Below, one piece after another: positions 44,794-54,645 of a DNA stretch of 64,000 nt. Every line of letters begins with the position of its first letter. Positions within the stretch are counted from its first letter, which is position 1. The notes beneath the pieces were generated by a model, which searched no databases, had not been told where the DNA came from, and was given only the letters and a program-made list of their open reading frames with translations. A program made the position numbers and the translations under genes. Where the stretch lies: positions 637,971 to 701,970 of the forward strand of contig NZ_KB823011.1 in assembly GCF_000365025.1 (NCBI RefSeq), given 5' to 3'. Source of the DNA: Robiginitomaculum antarcticum DSM 21748. Its GTDB lineage: Bacteria; Pseudomonadota; Alphaproteobacteria; Caulobacterales; Maricaulaceae.

Positions 44794-47394
44794 ATGAAAC
44801 CCTATCACACCGGATTGACCTTATCATTGACCACTGCTTTGCTCTGCTTAGGCCTTGCCGGATGTGGAAACTCCGTCTCCGCGGAACCTGCGCAATCTGT
44901 TATTCCGTCCGTCGCGAAAGATGCTCCAGCTTGGGTTACAGGCGGCGATAAAGAACTTAAAGAAATACCGCTTGAGACCATTGACGGCTATACGGACGGT
45001 CAACGCCGATTGTTCAATTCCGGCTGGTTATTTGCCAAAGGCGATCAGAACGTTGCCGAGGCCATCAATCACCCGCATGAGCGCTGGTGGGAAGCTGTTA
45101 CCTTGCCCCATGACTGGGCCATTAAAGGCCCGTTTAGCCGGGAGCACAATGCACGCACCGGAGGCCTACCTACAGCGGGTACAGGCTGGTATCGCAAGCA
45201 TTTCACGCTCCCACAAAGCGCGCTTAGCAAAAGTGTAAAAATTGAATTTGACGGCGCGATGGAGCACAGTTCTGTTTGGGTCAATGGCGAATTTGTCGGC
45301 TATCGTCCTTATGGCTATATCGGGTTTAGCTATGATGTTTCGGAGTTTTTAAAAGCCGGTGACAATGTCATCGCTGTCAAATTAGAGCCAAAAGATCTAG
45401 GCTCGCGGTGGTATGCAGGCGCAGGGCTGTTCCGCGACGTCTTTATTGAGATTGATGCTGAGGCGCATTTGTCTCCTGAAGACGGGTATATGCGCACTGA
45501 TTTGACGGACCCAAATAATCCGGTCGTCAATATGTCAGTAGTGCTAAATACTGAATTATCCAGCGCGGAAGTCGAAGTCGAAATCAAAGATGCCAACGGC
45601 AAGGTTGTCGCGAGCAAGCGCGCTGATGTAAGTAATGAAAACGCGAACAACGTTCTCATGCAATTGGAAGTTCCCGGCGCAAAACTATGGTCAACAGAAA
45701 CGCCTTATCTTTACACCGTTGAGCGCCGCCTCATCCAAAATGGCAATATCACGGATAAGTTTTCAAGCCGTTTAGGTTTTCGCGAATTTGAGTTCCACAA
45801 AAGCGATGGCTTTTTTCTGAACGGTAAACGCGTCGAGATTAACGGCGTTTGCTTGCATCATGACAATGGGCCGCTCGGTGCGGTTGCCAATCGCCGGGCC
45901 ATACAGCGCAAATTAGAAATCATGAAAGAGATGGGCGTGAACGCAGTTCGCACCTCCCACAACCCGCCCTCACCTCATCTGGTCGACCTCGCGGACGAAA
46001 TGGGTATCTTGCTTCAACTCGAAGCTTTTGATGTTTGGAAGATGCCAAAAAATGGCACCGAAAATAGCTACGGCTTGGCGTTTGAAAACTGGTATGAGCG
46101 CGACCTGACGGACATGATTAAGCAGTTTCGCGGACATGCCTCAGTCTTCAATTGGAGCATTGGCAATGAAGTACTCGAACAAAGCGAAGTTGAAATTGGC
46201 ATGCCACTTACCCAGAACATGGCAAAAATAATCCACGAACTCGATCCGACGTTGCCTGTGACGGCGGGCCTAAGTAAATACCCCTTCCCGTTTGATAACG
46301 GCATCGCCGATGAACTCGACTTAATCGGCGTGAACTATATGCCCGCTCTCTATGACGAGCTTCGCGCTCGCAATGAAAATTGGCCCATTGTCAGCACAGA
46401 GTCGTCCTCAGTCGTGAGTTCCCGCGGCGTTTATCATTTCCCCGTCGAGTTTTACAAGAAGCACCCAAGCCTTCAGGTCACAAGCTACGACATTGTTTCT
46501 CCGCGTAATGGCTACCCGCCTGATTGGGAATTTCTGGGACTAGACAAACATAAAGACGTGATGGGCGAATTTGTCTGGACGGGCTTTGATTACCTCGGCG
46601 AACCGACGCCTTATAGCGGACGCGACCATGCAACTGGTGGCTATTGGAACAAAGACTGGCCGTCGCGCAGTTCTTATTTTGGCATTGTTGATTTAGTCGG
46701 CTTGAAAAAAGATCGTTTCTATCTTTACCAGAGCCGTTGGAAAAAAGACGCCCCTATGGTTCACATTCTACCGCATTGGAACTGGGAAGGCCGTGAGGGA
46801 GACACCATACCCGTCATGGCCTATTCCAATGGCGAAGATGTTGAGCTGTTTTTGAACGGGAATTCTTTGGGCCGTAAAACTATGGGCAAAGACACCGTGA
46901 CTTTGCCCCTTAACAATCGCCACTCACCAAAGATAAAGCAGTTTGAGTCGCCTTACCGCTTAAGCTGGGATGTCAAATATGCGCCCGGGACCCTCTCGGC
47001 AGTGTCCTATAAGGATGGAAAAATACATGCAAAAACTGAGATCAAAACGGCTGGCCCCGCGTTTAAGATGACCCTTGAAGCAGACCGCTCTGTGATTAAA
47101 GCTGACGGACAGGACCTGTCATATATCACGGTTACAATTACGGATAAGCAAGGGCACATCGTACCTTATGCAGAGAACATGATCCGCTTTAAAGTGAAGG
47201 GTGCAGGCAAAATTGCCGCCGTAGGTAACGGGGACCCAACCTCGGAAGAGCCATTTATCACGAATTATCGCCGCGCTTTTTCCGGTAAAGCCGTAGCTAT
47301 CATTCAATCCGGCGATAAGCCGGGGAAAATAACGTTGAGCGCAGTCTCTGATCGCCTCGAAACCAATGAAATTGTTATCACAACAAAGAACTGA
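44794..47394 (+). CDS. Second GH2 beta-galactosidase-type enzyme, lipoprotein
   Basis: A lipoprotein of 866 residues (LGLAGCGN). A TTG-start extension to 44761 is possible, but the ATG at 44794 directly precedes the signal peptide. It has the GH2 sandwich (LPHDWAIKGPFS, RWYAGAGLFRDVF), the TIM barrel with VRTSHNPPSP, FNWSIGNEVLEQ (acid/base Glu459) and IVSTESSS (nucleophile Glu536), and a C-terminal DUF4982-like region. It differs from the first GH2 in the loop around the nucleophile (TESSSVVSSRG versus TEMTHTLH) and so probably prefers another aglycone or sulfation pattern. Spacing to the flanking sulfatase genes is 39 and 12 bases. Confidence 0.86.
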   Translation: MKPYHTGLTLSLTTALLCLGLAGCGNSVSAEPAQSVIPSVAKDAPAWVTGGDKELKEIPLETIDGYTDGQRRLFNSGWLFAKGDQNVAEAINHPHERWWEAVTLPHDWAIKGPFSREHNARTGGLPTAGTGWYRKHFTLPQSALSKSVKIEFDGAMEHSSVWVNGEFVGYRPYGYIGFSYDVSEFLKAGDNVIAVKLEPKDLGSRWYAGAGLFRDVFIEIDAEAHLSPEDGYMRTDLTDPNNPVVNMSVVLNTELSSAEVEVEIKDANGKVVASKRADVSNENANNVLMQLEVPGAKLWSTETPYLYTVERRLIQNGNITDKFSSRLGFREFEFHKSDGFFLNGKRVEINGVCLHHDNGPLGAVANRRAIQRKLEIMKEMGVNAVRTSHNPPSPHLVDLADEMGILLQLEAFDVWKMPKNGTENSYGLAFENWYERDLTDMIKQFRGHASVFNWSIGNEVLEQSEVEIGMPLTQNMAKIIHELDPTLPVTAGLSKYPFPFDNGIADELDLIGVNYMPALYDELRARNENWPIVSTESSSVVSSRGVYHFPVEFYKKHPSLQVTSYDIVSPRNGYPPDWEFLGLDKHKDVMGEFVWTGFDYLGEPTPYSGRDHATGGYWNKDWPSRSSYFGIVDLVGLKKDRFYLYQSRWKKDAPMVHILPHWNWEGREGDTIPVMAYSNGEDVELFLNGNSLGRKTMGKDTVTLPLNNRHSPKIKQFESPYRLSWDVKYAPGTLSAVSYKDGKIHAKTEIKTAGPAFKMTLEADRSVIKADGQDLSYITVTITDKQGHIVPYAENMIRFKVKGAGKIAAVGNGDPTSEEPFITNYRRAFSGKAVAIIQSGDKPGKITLSAVSDRLETNEIVITTKN

Positions 47395-47406
47395 AAGGGA
47401 AACCCA

Positions 47407-48936
47407 ATGACATTCAAGTCCATTCTACTCAGCACAGGCGCTCTCGCGCTTATCGCCTGCTCAGGCGCGCCAAACCCGGAGACCTCAAGTGCCGCTACAT
47501 CCGCTACAGAAAAATCAGAACCCCCAAATATTCTTTGGATCGTCGTCGAAGATGTCTCGCCTTGGATGTCAGCTTATGGTGATAATACGGTTGAGACCCC
47601 CGCGCTGGACAAAATGGCCGCGGATGGCGTGACATTGCTGAATGTGTTTTCGCCAAACCCGATTTGCTCCCCGACCCGCTCTGCCTTGATGACCGGAAAA
47701 TTTCCGACAACGACGGGCGTTCATAACCATCGCCGTACGCGCGATTCCAAAGGCCGGGACGCCATTTACTTACCTAAGGGCGAGTTGACGCTTCCTGAAA
47801 TTTTTCAACAAAATGGCTACGCCACATTTAACATCGGCAAAGATGACTATAATTTCGTCTACGATCGCCGCGGCCTTTACAGCGAAGGTCCGGACGATGT
47901 TGAAGGTCATATTGGCGACAGAGTCGGTCCGAAATTTGATTGGACGAAATTGGCCGCCGGCAAACCGTTCTTTGGTCAAATCCAGCTAAAAGGCGACAAG
48001 AATAAGAAGCTCAAAGGCATCGAATTTGACGAAAGCAAGCCCGAGTTTCCGCCCTATTATCCGGACACCAAAACCCAGCGGAAGAAATTTAACGATTCCT
48101 ATCGCGCCATTGTAAAAACAGATCAGGAAGTTGCCGAAATTCTGGCAAAGCTGCAAACCACCGGAGAAGCAGACAATACAGCCGTATTTTTCATCTCAGA
48201 TCATGGCATGGGTATGCTGCGGCACAAGCAATTTATTTATGATGGCGGCGTGCATGTGCCTCTATTCATTACATACCCTAAAGGTCAGGATTTTATCCGC
48301 CAAAACGGCGCCCGGCGTGAAGAGTTGATGAGTCTTATTGATGTCTCTGCGGCTGCGCTGGAGGTCGCGAATATTCCTGTTCCGGAATATTTTGAAAGCC
48401 GTGCTATTCTTGGCGAGAACGTTGACGAGCGGACATTTGTTCCGTTGAGCCGTGACCGCGCTGATTACACATTCGATCACATGCGCGGAATTCGTACACA
48501 TAAATTCCACTACATCCGCCACAAATTCCCGGACACACCTTACCTTCTGCCAAGCTACCGTGATGAAAAAGCGCATACCATAGAATATCGAAAGCTGTAT
48601 GCCGAAGGTAAACTTACGCCCGCGCAGTCTGTGCTGATGGCACCTACCCGCCCTGCAGAAGAACTTTTTGACGTCAAGGCGGACCCACACCAGGTCAATA
48701 ACCTTGCCGGTGACCCGGCCTATGCAGACGCCCTAAGCGACATGCGCAACACTCTGGATACGTGGATATCCGAGTCCGGTGACAAAGGCCAGGTCGAAGA
48801 AACTGAAACGGAAATTGCAGCCGTGGTCGCACGTTGGCAAGAAAAGTGCGTTGATCCGCGCTGCGTAGCCTATGTTAAGAAATACGGTCGTGAAGAACAA
48901 GCCGGAGCCGCCGGCGTTATTACGACCGGTAAATAA
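47407..48936 (+). CDS. S1-family sulfatase, lipoprotein (C-S-P-T-R)
   Basis: A 509-residue sulfatase with lipobox LIACS (Cys18) and AGGGA before the ATG. It has NILWIVVEDVSPWMSAYGD, C87-S-P-T-R as formylglycine site, LMTGKFPTTTGVHNHRR, VFFISDHGMGMLRHKQ and ELFDVKADPHQVNNLA. It is the closest relative in the window of the odd sulfatase at 29637-31208, and resembles sulfamidase-like S1 enzymes; in this setting the substrate is more likely a galactose sulfate. The canonical active site makes it the active reference for that paralogue. The C-terminal extension has two Cys (KCVDPRCVAYV) that may form a disulfide. Confidence 0.87.
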   Translation: MTFKSILLSTGALALIACSGAPNPETSSAATSATEKSEPPNILWIVVEDVSPWMSAYGDNTVETPALDKMAADGVTLLNVFSPNPICSPTRSALMTGKFPTTTGVHNHRRTRDSKGRDAIYLPKGELTLPEIFQQNGYATFNIGKDDYNFVYDRRGLYSEGPDDVEGHIGDRVGPKFDWTKLAAGKPFFGQIQLKGDKNKKLKGIEFDESKPEFPPYYPDTKTQRKKFNDSYRAIVKTDQEVAEILAKLQTTGEADNTAVFFISDHGMGMLRHKQFIYDGGVHVPLFITYPKGQDFIRQNGARREELMSLIDVSAAALEVANIPVPEYFESRAILGENVDERTFVPLSRDRADYTFDHMRGIRTHKFHYIRHKFPDTPYLLPSYRDEKAHTIEYRKLYAEGKLTPAQSVLMAPTRPAEELFDVKADPHQVNNLAGDPAYADALSDMRNTLDTWISESGDKGQVEETETEIAAVVARWQEKCVDPRCVAYVKKYGREEQAGAAGVITTGK

Positions 48937-48961
48937 TCCTGTAAAAATCAGAAAATTAATT

Positions 48962-51559
48962 ATGTTAAAATCTAAAAATCTCGCAGCCGTCAACCCAGCA
49001 CTATCACGCCGAAATTTCATTGCCGGCACCGCAGCCTTGGGCACGGCGTCGGCCTGCTCCCCGACCGTGAAGACACTCGATAGCGTGGCTTCCAAAGATT
49101 TTGTGAGCGACTGGAAAAGGCAAAACGACCGCGTTTGGACCGGGGAACAATATTGGGCCAACCCGTTGCAAGATTGGTCAATCAATAACCACCGCGTGGA
49201 AACGGTTCATGGCCGCCCGAATTGCAATCTGCACCTTCTCACCCATCAATTAACCGCAGAGACCGGCACCATGACTATGAAAGTGTCTTGCGGTTCTCTT
49301 GGCAGTGATGACTTGCCAGGATCCGCCGGCTTTCTTGTAGGCATTAAAGGCCCGATAAAAGACTACCGCAGCCCAATCATTGATATGCGCTCGGGTATTC
49401 CCGCAGGTATCTCCGAAGACGGGTTTGCCTTTATCGGCGATGAAACCGTGCCAGTCGTAATGCCGAAAGCCGGCGTTGACCTTGTGCTGCTGGCCAAGCC
49501 TAACGCAGACGGTTACACTTTAGAACTGACAGTCTTTACGGTCGGCGGCAGTGAGGCTATAGCCACTCTGACCGCGCCCGTAAAAGGCAATCTTCTCATC
49601 GGGAACATCGCACTTGCGACTAATCATTCCGATCGCCGCAAAAGTCCCAAACCTGACTTTCGCGGTAAATATAAAGACCGGGTACAGCGCGGAAAATTTT
49701 GGTTTTCCAACTGGACAGCCTCAGGAACCAAATTAAAAGTTACGCCTGCAAACATTTTCGGCCCCATCCTGTTTTCACATTTCACACTTAGCAAAGGCAC
49801 GATGAAACTGACGGCGCAAATGCCGCCATTGGGTGCCAAGGATAACCGAACGGTTCGCTTTGAAATTAAATCCGGTGGGAAGTGGAATGCCGCTACAAAG
49901 GCTAAGATCGACGCAATATCCGACACCGCCCGCTTCCGCATTGAAGGTTGGGACAGCACTAACGATACTGAGTACCGCATCGTCTATGATATGCAGTTTA
50001 CGGACGGCACATCCAAAACCAATTATTGGGGCGGGACGATAAAAATAGACCCCGTTGAAAAAGACACGGTTTCCGTTCTCGACATTTCCTGCAATACGCA
50101 CGAGACCTTCCCTAATACGTTTTATGCCGATAACGCACGGCGAACCGACTCTGATTTCGTCGCCTTTGTCGGCGATCAATTCTACGAGCAGTCCGGCGGC
50201 TACGGGATTGAAATGTTACCGACAGATCGCGCGGTTTTGGATTACCAAAGACGCTGGTATTTGCATGGCTGGACATGGCGCGAGTTGACCAAAGACATGC
50301 CGTCCGTTTGCCTGCCCGATGACCATGATGTCATCCAAGGCAATATCTGGGGCGCAGGCGGCAAGGTCAGCGACATGGACCCGTATGAATTTGTTCCGGA
50401 TGACCGCACCGGATACAAAATGCCGGCCATGTGGGTCAACATGGTTCACATGACGCAAACCTCTCACCATCCGGACGCCGCAGACCCTCGGCCAAGCCCG
50501 GACGGCATTACCGCCTATTTCGGCGAGATGACCTATGGCGGTATCAGCTTTGCGATTATTTCTGACCGCATGTATAAATCCGGACCACGCGAATTTGCGC
50601 CGCCGCCGGACGGCCCGCGCTATGACCACATCATTGACCCCAATTTTGATCCTAAATCCGTTGATTTGCCGGGCGCGCAATTGCTCGGTGAGCGTCAACT
50701 GAATTTCCTCGAAAGCTGGGCTACCGATTGGCATGGCGCGGATATGAAAGCCGTTTTCTCTGCAACGGTTTTCAATTCTATGGCAACAACTCATGGCCGC
50801 AAGTATGAGCGCTTAGTCGGGGATTATGACAGTAACGCCTGGCCGCAAACTCCGCGCAACAAAGCGGTGGAAAAACTGCGTAAAGGCTTTGCCTTTAATA
50901 TAGCCGGCGATCAACATTTACCGGCCGTCATTCAATACGGCCTTGAGAGCCATCGCAATGGAAGCTTTGCCTTCGCCGGCCCTGCCGTCAATGTCGGCTA
51001 TCCGCGCCTGTTTGAACCGCTCGTTCCGCCGTCCAAAGTTTACGACCCGGCGCAGCCTATCACAGGTGACTATATGGACAATTTCGGCCTGCCCATGACG
51101 GTGATTGCTTTTAATAACGGGTCAAAAAAACCGCGTGAAAATAAGTTGTTAAAACTCGAAGACAGAGGTTCAGGCCTGGGGATTGTGAAGTTTAACAAAC
51201 CCGAGCAAAGCATCACCGTCCAATGTTGGTCCATGCTCTCGGATCCTGCTAAGGATGCGCAATTCAACAGCTTCCCCGTTACGGTCAAAATGATGGACAG
51301 TTTTGTCCCGGACAATGCTGGTTACCTACCGCCGATCACTGTGAAGGGCGCGAGCAAGCCCGTGTTCCAACTGGTTGATGCCGCAACGAAAGATATCATC
51401 TATACAGTTCGTAGTCAGAAGCCGACGTTCCGTCCCATGGCAGACTCCACCGGGACCTATCAAGTCGTTGTCAGCGATCCTGAAACAGGCAAACGCGCCG
51501 TATTGGACGCCTTGAAGACGGTTTCTAATGGCTCTGAGCCCATTTCAGTGACGCTGTAA
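48962..51559 (+). CDS. PhoD-like metallophosphoesterase, copy 1, Tat-exported
   Basis: An 865-residue protein starting at MLKSKN (the upstream frame overlaps the sulfatase gene). A twin-arginine signal, LSRRNFIAGTAALGTASAC, suggests Tat export with lipidation. The first 300 residues are a beta-rich domain (YWANPLQDWS, GSAGFLVGIKG). A phosphoesterase core follows with the PhoD metal ligands: Cys377 (DISCNTHE), GDQFY (404), DDHDVIQGNIW (453) and GDQHL (649). A C-terminal beta-rich domain follows. PhoD enzymes are calcium/iron phosphodiesterases; a phosphate substrate in a carrageenan locus is odd, so activity on a sulfate ester or a diester side group is conceivable. It ends the sulfatase-GH2-sulfatase operon before a strong terminator, and a paralogue is at 54646. 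Confidence 0.8.
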   Translation: MLKSKNLAAVNPALSRRNFIAGTAALGTASACSPTVKTLDSVASKDFVSDWKRQNDRVWTGEQYWANPLQDWSINNHRVETVHGRPNCNLHLLTHQLTAETGTMTMKVSCGSLGSDDLPGSAGFLVGIKGPIKDYRSPIIDMRSGIPAGISEDGFAFIGDETVPVVMPKAGVDLVLLAKPNADGYTLELTVFTVGGSEAIATLTAPVKGNLLIGNIALATNHSDRRKSPKPDFRGKYKDRVQRGKFWFSNWTASGTKLKVTPANIFGPILFSHFTLSKGTMKLTAQMPPLGAKDNRTVRFEIKSGGKWNAATKAKIDAISDTARFRIEGWDSTNDTEYRIVYDMQFTDGTSKTNYWGGTIKIDPVEKDTVSVLDISCNTHETFPNTFYADNARRTDSDFVAFVGDQFYEQSGGYGIEMLPTDRAVLDYQRRWYLHGWTWRELTKDMPSVCLPDDHDVIQGNIWGAGGKVSDMDPYEFVPDDRTGYKMPAMWVNMVHMTQTSHHPDAADPRPSPDGITAYFGEMTYGGISFAIISDRMYKSGPREFAPPPDGPRYDHIIDPNFDPKSVDLPGAQLLGERQLNFLESWATDWHGADMKAVFSATVFNSMATTHGRKYERLVGDYDSNAWPQTPRNKAVEKLRKGFAFNIAGDQHLPAVIQYGLESHRNGSFAFAGPAVNVGYPRLFEPLVPPSKVYDPAQPITGDYMDNFGLPMTVIAFNNGSKKPRENKLLKLEDRGSGLGIVKFNKPEQSITVQCWSMLSDPAKDAQFNSFPVTVKMMDSFVPDNAGYLPPITVKGASKPVFQLVDAATKDIIYTVRSQKPTFRPMADSTGTYQVVVSDPETGKRAVLDALKTVSNGSEPISVTL

Positions 51560-51583
51560 GAATACGGCAAATTTAATAAAATA

Positions 51584-51617
51584 AGCCCGCCGGAGCGTTA
51601 ACTCCGGCGGGCTTTTT
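51584..51617. terminator. Bidirectional terminator between PhoD and GH150 genes
   Basis: AGCCCGCCGGAG (51584-51595) pairs perfectly with CTCCGGCGGGCT (51602-51613) around a six-base loop, followed by TTTT on the plus strand and preceded by AAT-rich sequence on the minus side. It separates two convergent genes. Confidence 0.9.
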
Positions 51618-51638
51618 AGTTTAAAGTTTAAAACCGTA

Positions 51639-54452
51639 TTACCGCGGCTCTTCGATCAAAGGCCGTTCAAGCTCAATATCAATAAATCGGAACAAGCCCG
51701 GCGGAATGTTGAACGTGATTTCAACGCCCTTGGAAACTTTGGACGTTTCCCCGGTTAAAACATCGCGTACAGACACCGGCGAAGATGCACCGAATTTGAC
51801 TTTGGCTTGGCGCTCGGCCGGATTTAGATAACCTCCGTCAATCAATGTCAGGCGTAGTCGCTTAGGCTCTATTTCCGTCACAACCCAACCCACATCACCG
51901 GATACCGTGACCGGCAGAACATCGGCAGACGCTTCAATCGCATCGGCGACTTTGATGTAATACGTATCAGCCCCATGACGGGTCTTCCCATCATTCGAAA
52001 TATAATCACGACCATCGGAGATAAACTCTGTCAATCGACCCTTATAGATCGGGTGCAAATTATCATCGAGTAATCCGCGAGGATCATTCTCCGCGCCGGC
52101 TTGTGTAGGCGTCATCAAAACCATACCATTTGGATATTGCGGAATGAAGTTGTGACGGCGTTCTGTTTCATTAGCCGCGTAGCGCGAAAAGTCCCATTCT
52201 GTCACTTGCGCGCCCGGCCAAGACCCGCTCATTCGGCTGAATACCCTCGGATTATCTGTCTCCTCAGCTGTGTCATAAAACGTATTCCATTTTACGTTTT
52301 GACTATCGCGAAGATAAAGAGGATCAGGCGCAATCATACTCAGATGAACGGGATTTAAACTCACAATTTGATTGCGCTCAGGGGCATATAAAACACCTTT
52401 AGAAATCATCTCCCAAAGCACGCTCGCATACTCTTGATCTATAGACGAATTATCTAACTGAGTAGCCCCGCTCGCAATCGCGTAAACTTGTTGGCGCAAG
52501 AAATGGTTTGGTACCATCTGGTGAGCATGTTGCCGCAAGCGAGAATAGCTAGGGTTATCGCGCGCGCTTCGAGCGGCCCATTCATTTACAGAGCCCGCGG
52601 CCCAAATGCCCATACGGCCAGAAAGGCTAAGTTCCATCGACTTATCAGTTGTTTCTTCCATGGACGGAACAAAGACATCGGCAAACTCGCCCGATATAAG
52701 GCGGGACCATCTTGGCATGTGAATGTCGGCTTGCCAGAAGGCATGCTTGGAACGTACATGAAAATTGAAGTTTTTACCTTTGCCGTATTCGGCAAGCGGG
52801 TAAATCATATTATCCATTACATAATTGAAGTCGTCGTTGGGATCCGCCATTTCAGGGAAAATCATGATGACTTTCTTGCCATTAGCCACATCTATTATCT
52901 TGCGTTTCGTGTCCATTGTGAACATTAGCGGGTCGTTACCATGGCCGCCCCACATTGCGACGCCCGGAGCGCCTCTCGCTTGCTTTTTGACTTTCCGAAT
53001 ATAATTCTCTTGCTTGCCATTATATTTGCGGCGCCCATCACGACGGTCACGATATTTTTTATTCGTAACAAATGAACGGTCATAGGCCTCCGCGGAGCCC
53101 AGCCCTACATTGTTGAGGAAGATCGGATTATCTGACGCCTTTTCTAATCGTTTTATGATCGGCTCTACGCCTCTTTTATTCTCAGTCGCAAAAATAACTT
53201 GGCGACCCGTAAGGTCAGCGGTTTCGGGCTCATGAGACTTGACGAGCTGCGCTATTTTAGCAGTTCCTGAAATTACATCGGCTAGCGTCTCAGACGGCTT
53301 CAACGTGCTGAAAGCCTCTTTCCAGCCCGGTTCCGAGGGCGCTAAAACGTGAATTGCACTTCCGCCGGATTGCTCACTCGCGAGGATCAAACGACCAGAT
53401 GCCTTATCTTGCCAAATGTCATTATAAGAATACTTAGACGAAATGATTTCTGAGACTTCATTGCCTCCTGGCGGAGACATTAGAGCAATCTGGGATCCAA
53501 ATAATACGAGACGCTTGGCCTGTCCTTGGTCCTCGATCATTAAGGGCTGAACAACCCGATACCCGAAGGTGTCTAGCTCTTTGTCTAATGTTCTGACTTT
53601 AACGTTCTTCTGGACACCTGTTTCTATATTTAAAACGCCTGTGACCGAGTTTTTAATAACGTTCGAGTTACCCACCAACACGTCGCCAGTTGCAACACCG
53701 TCCTCTTCCAGAATATTTATATCCCCCACAACTCGCGTTTTGCCCTTAATGGTTTTGCTGGGCTTATCGGCTAGCGGCTCAAATATATAATAAGTTCCGT
53801 TCCCCATCATGTGATTATTCGTTGCATGTAGGAAGAGTTTATCAGTGCCGTCGGCTTGGCTCATGGGCCTTAAAAAATTTGCGACGTGATATTTAGCTTT
53901 CGGAAATTTTTTGCCCGCTTGAGCGTGTGTTTTCTCTATTCCGTAAGTCGAAGAGTCCAATGTCTTTGTGAGCGCGCCTCTAGAATCTAGATAATAGATA
54001 TTCTTGTCGTAACTCCCGACAACAATATGCGTATCATTCTTGTCGCGTACGACGGTTACTGCCGAGAGCGGTGTCTCGCTTTTCTTAAATGACCAGAGGT
54101 TTTTTCCCTTACTATTTATGGCGTAAAGGTTTCCATCCGCATTAGCGGCGAAACACTCATCAACATCGTCACCCGTCACATCATCGCACCAAAGATCATG
54201 GTTCATGAACCCTGATAAAGCGTTTTCCCAAAGCTTCTTGCCATCAAAGCTATACCCAAGAACTATGCCGTCATATGTGCTAGCAACGATATATTCGCCG
54301 TTAGGGCCCGTAGCTGTTCGGACATTAGAAACGGTATGACCGGTTTCAATGCTAACAAGTGCTTTCATTGGCTCTGCGGCATGACTGCAGCCCGCTAATA
54401 ATAACGTCGCCAAGCTTGAAGAAAAAACTAAAGTCCGAGTGGATGTAAGCAT
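51639..54452 (-). CDS. GH150 lambda-carrageenase, lipoprotein
   Basis: A 937-residue lipoprotein (LLLAGCSH, Cys22), close to the 942 residues of the Pseudoalteromonas enzyme. The N-terminal third is a propeller with repeated blades: IVASTYDGIVLGYSFDGKKLW, FAANADGNLYAINSKGKNLW, and VVGSYDKNIYYLDSRG. The C-terminal part carries the family core, matched from memory: WGGHGNDPLMFTMDTKRKII, VFVPSMEETTDKSMEL, SGRMGIWAAGSVNEW and RLRQHAHQMVPNH. GH150 makes inverting endo-cuts in lambda-carrageenan to release sulfated neocarrabiose-type units. The catalytic residues are not known to me. It faces away from the second PhoD-like gene, and a weak operator copy lies between them. It identifies the locus as a lambda-carrageenan system. 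Confidence 0.88.
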   Translation of the reverse strand: MLTSTRTLVFSSSLATLLLAGCSHAAEPMKALVSIETGHTVSNVRTATGPNGEYIVASTYDGIVLGYSFDGKKLWENALSGFMNHDLWCDDVTGDDVDECFAANADGNLYAINSKGKNLWSFKKSETPLSAVTVVRDKNDTHIVVGSYDKNIYYLDSRGALTKTLDSSTYGIEKTHAQAGKKFPKAKYHVANFLRPMSQADGTDKLFLHATNNHMMGNGTYYIFEPLADKPSKTIKGKTRVVGDINILEEDGVATGDVLVGNSNVIKNSVTGVLNIETGVQKNVKVRTLDKELDTFGYRVVQPLMIEDQGQAKRLVLFGSQIALMSPPGGNEVSEIISSKYSYNDIWQDKASGRLILASEQSGGSAIHVLAPSEPGWKEAFSTLKPSETLADVISGTAKIAQLVKSHEPETADLTGRQVIFATENKRGVEPIIKRLEKASDNPIFLNNVGLGSAEAYDRSFVTNKKYRDRRDGRRKYNGKQENYIRKVKKQARGAPGVAMWGGHGNDPLMFTMDTKRKIIDVANGKKVIMIFPEMADPNDDFNYVMDNMIYPLAEYGKGKNFNFHVRSKHAFWQADIHMPRWSRLISGEFADVFVPSMEETTDKSMELSLSGRMGIWAAGSVNEWAARSARDNPSYSRLRQHAHQMVPNHFLRQQVYAIASGATQLDNSSIDQEYASVLWEMISKGVLYAPERNQIVSLNPVHLSMIAPDPLYLRDSQNVKWNTFYDTAEETDNPRVFSRMSGSWPGAQVTEWDFSRYAANETERRHNFIPQYPNGMVLMTPTQAGAENDPRGLLDDNLHPIYKGRLTEFISDGRDYISNDGKTRHGADTYYIKVADAIEASADVLPVTVSGDVGWVVTEIEPKRLRLTLIDGGYLNPAERQAKVKFGASSPVSVRDVLTGETSKVSKGVEITFNIPPGLFRFIDIELERPLIEEPR

Positions 54453-54545
54453 AATGTCCTCATTATTTTACTGAACACGTCAGGAATTGTGTTGTGCGGT
54501 CGGACATTTATCCGTCCAACTCTTCATTGACTCCTTTTATTATAT

Positions 54546-54562
54546 TATTAATACTACAATAC
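54546..54562. promoter_or_regulatory. Weak operator-like site between GH150 and PhoD genes
   Basis: TATTAATACTACAATAC matches 12 of 17 positions of the palindrome in the divergent region, 84-100 bases from the PhoD-like start and 94-110 from the GH150 start. The match is weak, but it is well placed. Confidence 0.35.
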
Positions 54563-54645
54563 AAGCAAAAAGCACTTGCCCCGATTCGCAGGTCAATAGC
54601 GGCGAAAAAATAAAACAACGTTCTTGCAAGCACCTTGGGGACCAT

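Noticed and set aside
48262..48690. Minus-strand 142-codon ORF inside the sulfatase gene
   Set aside because: It is a shadow frame opposite a clear sulfatase with all active-site motifs.
50216..50794. Minus-strand 192-codon ORF inside the PhoD-like gene
   Set aside because: Antisense shadow of a clear coding region, with no domain of its own.
54487..54645. N-terminal extension of the second PhoD-like protein
   Set aside because: It lacks a ribosome-binding site, and the Tat signal begins only after the ATG at 54646, which has GGGGA at the right distance.
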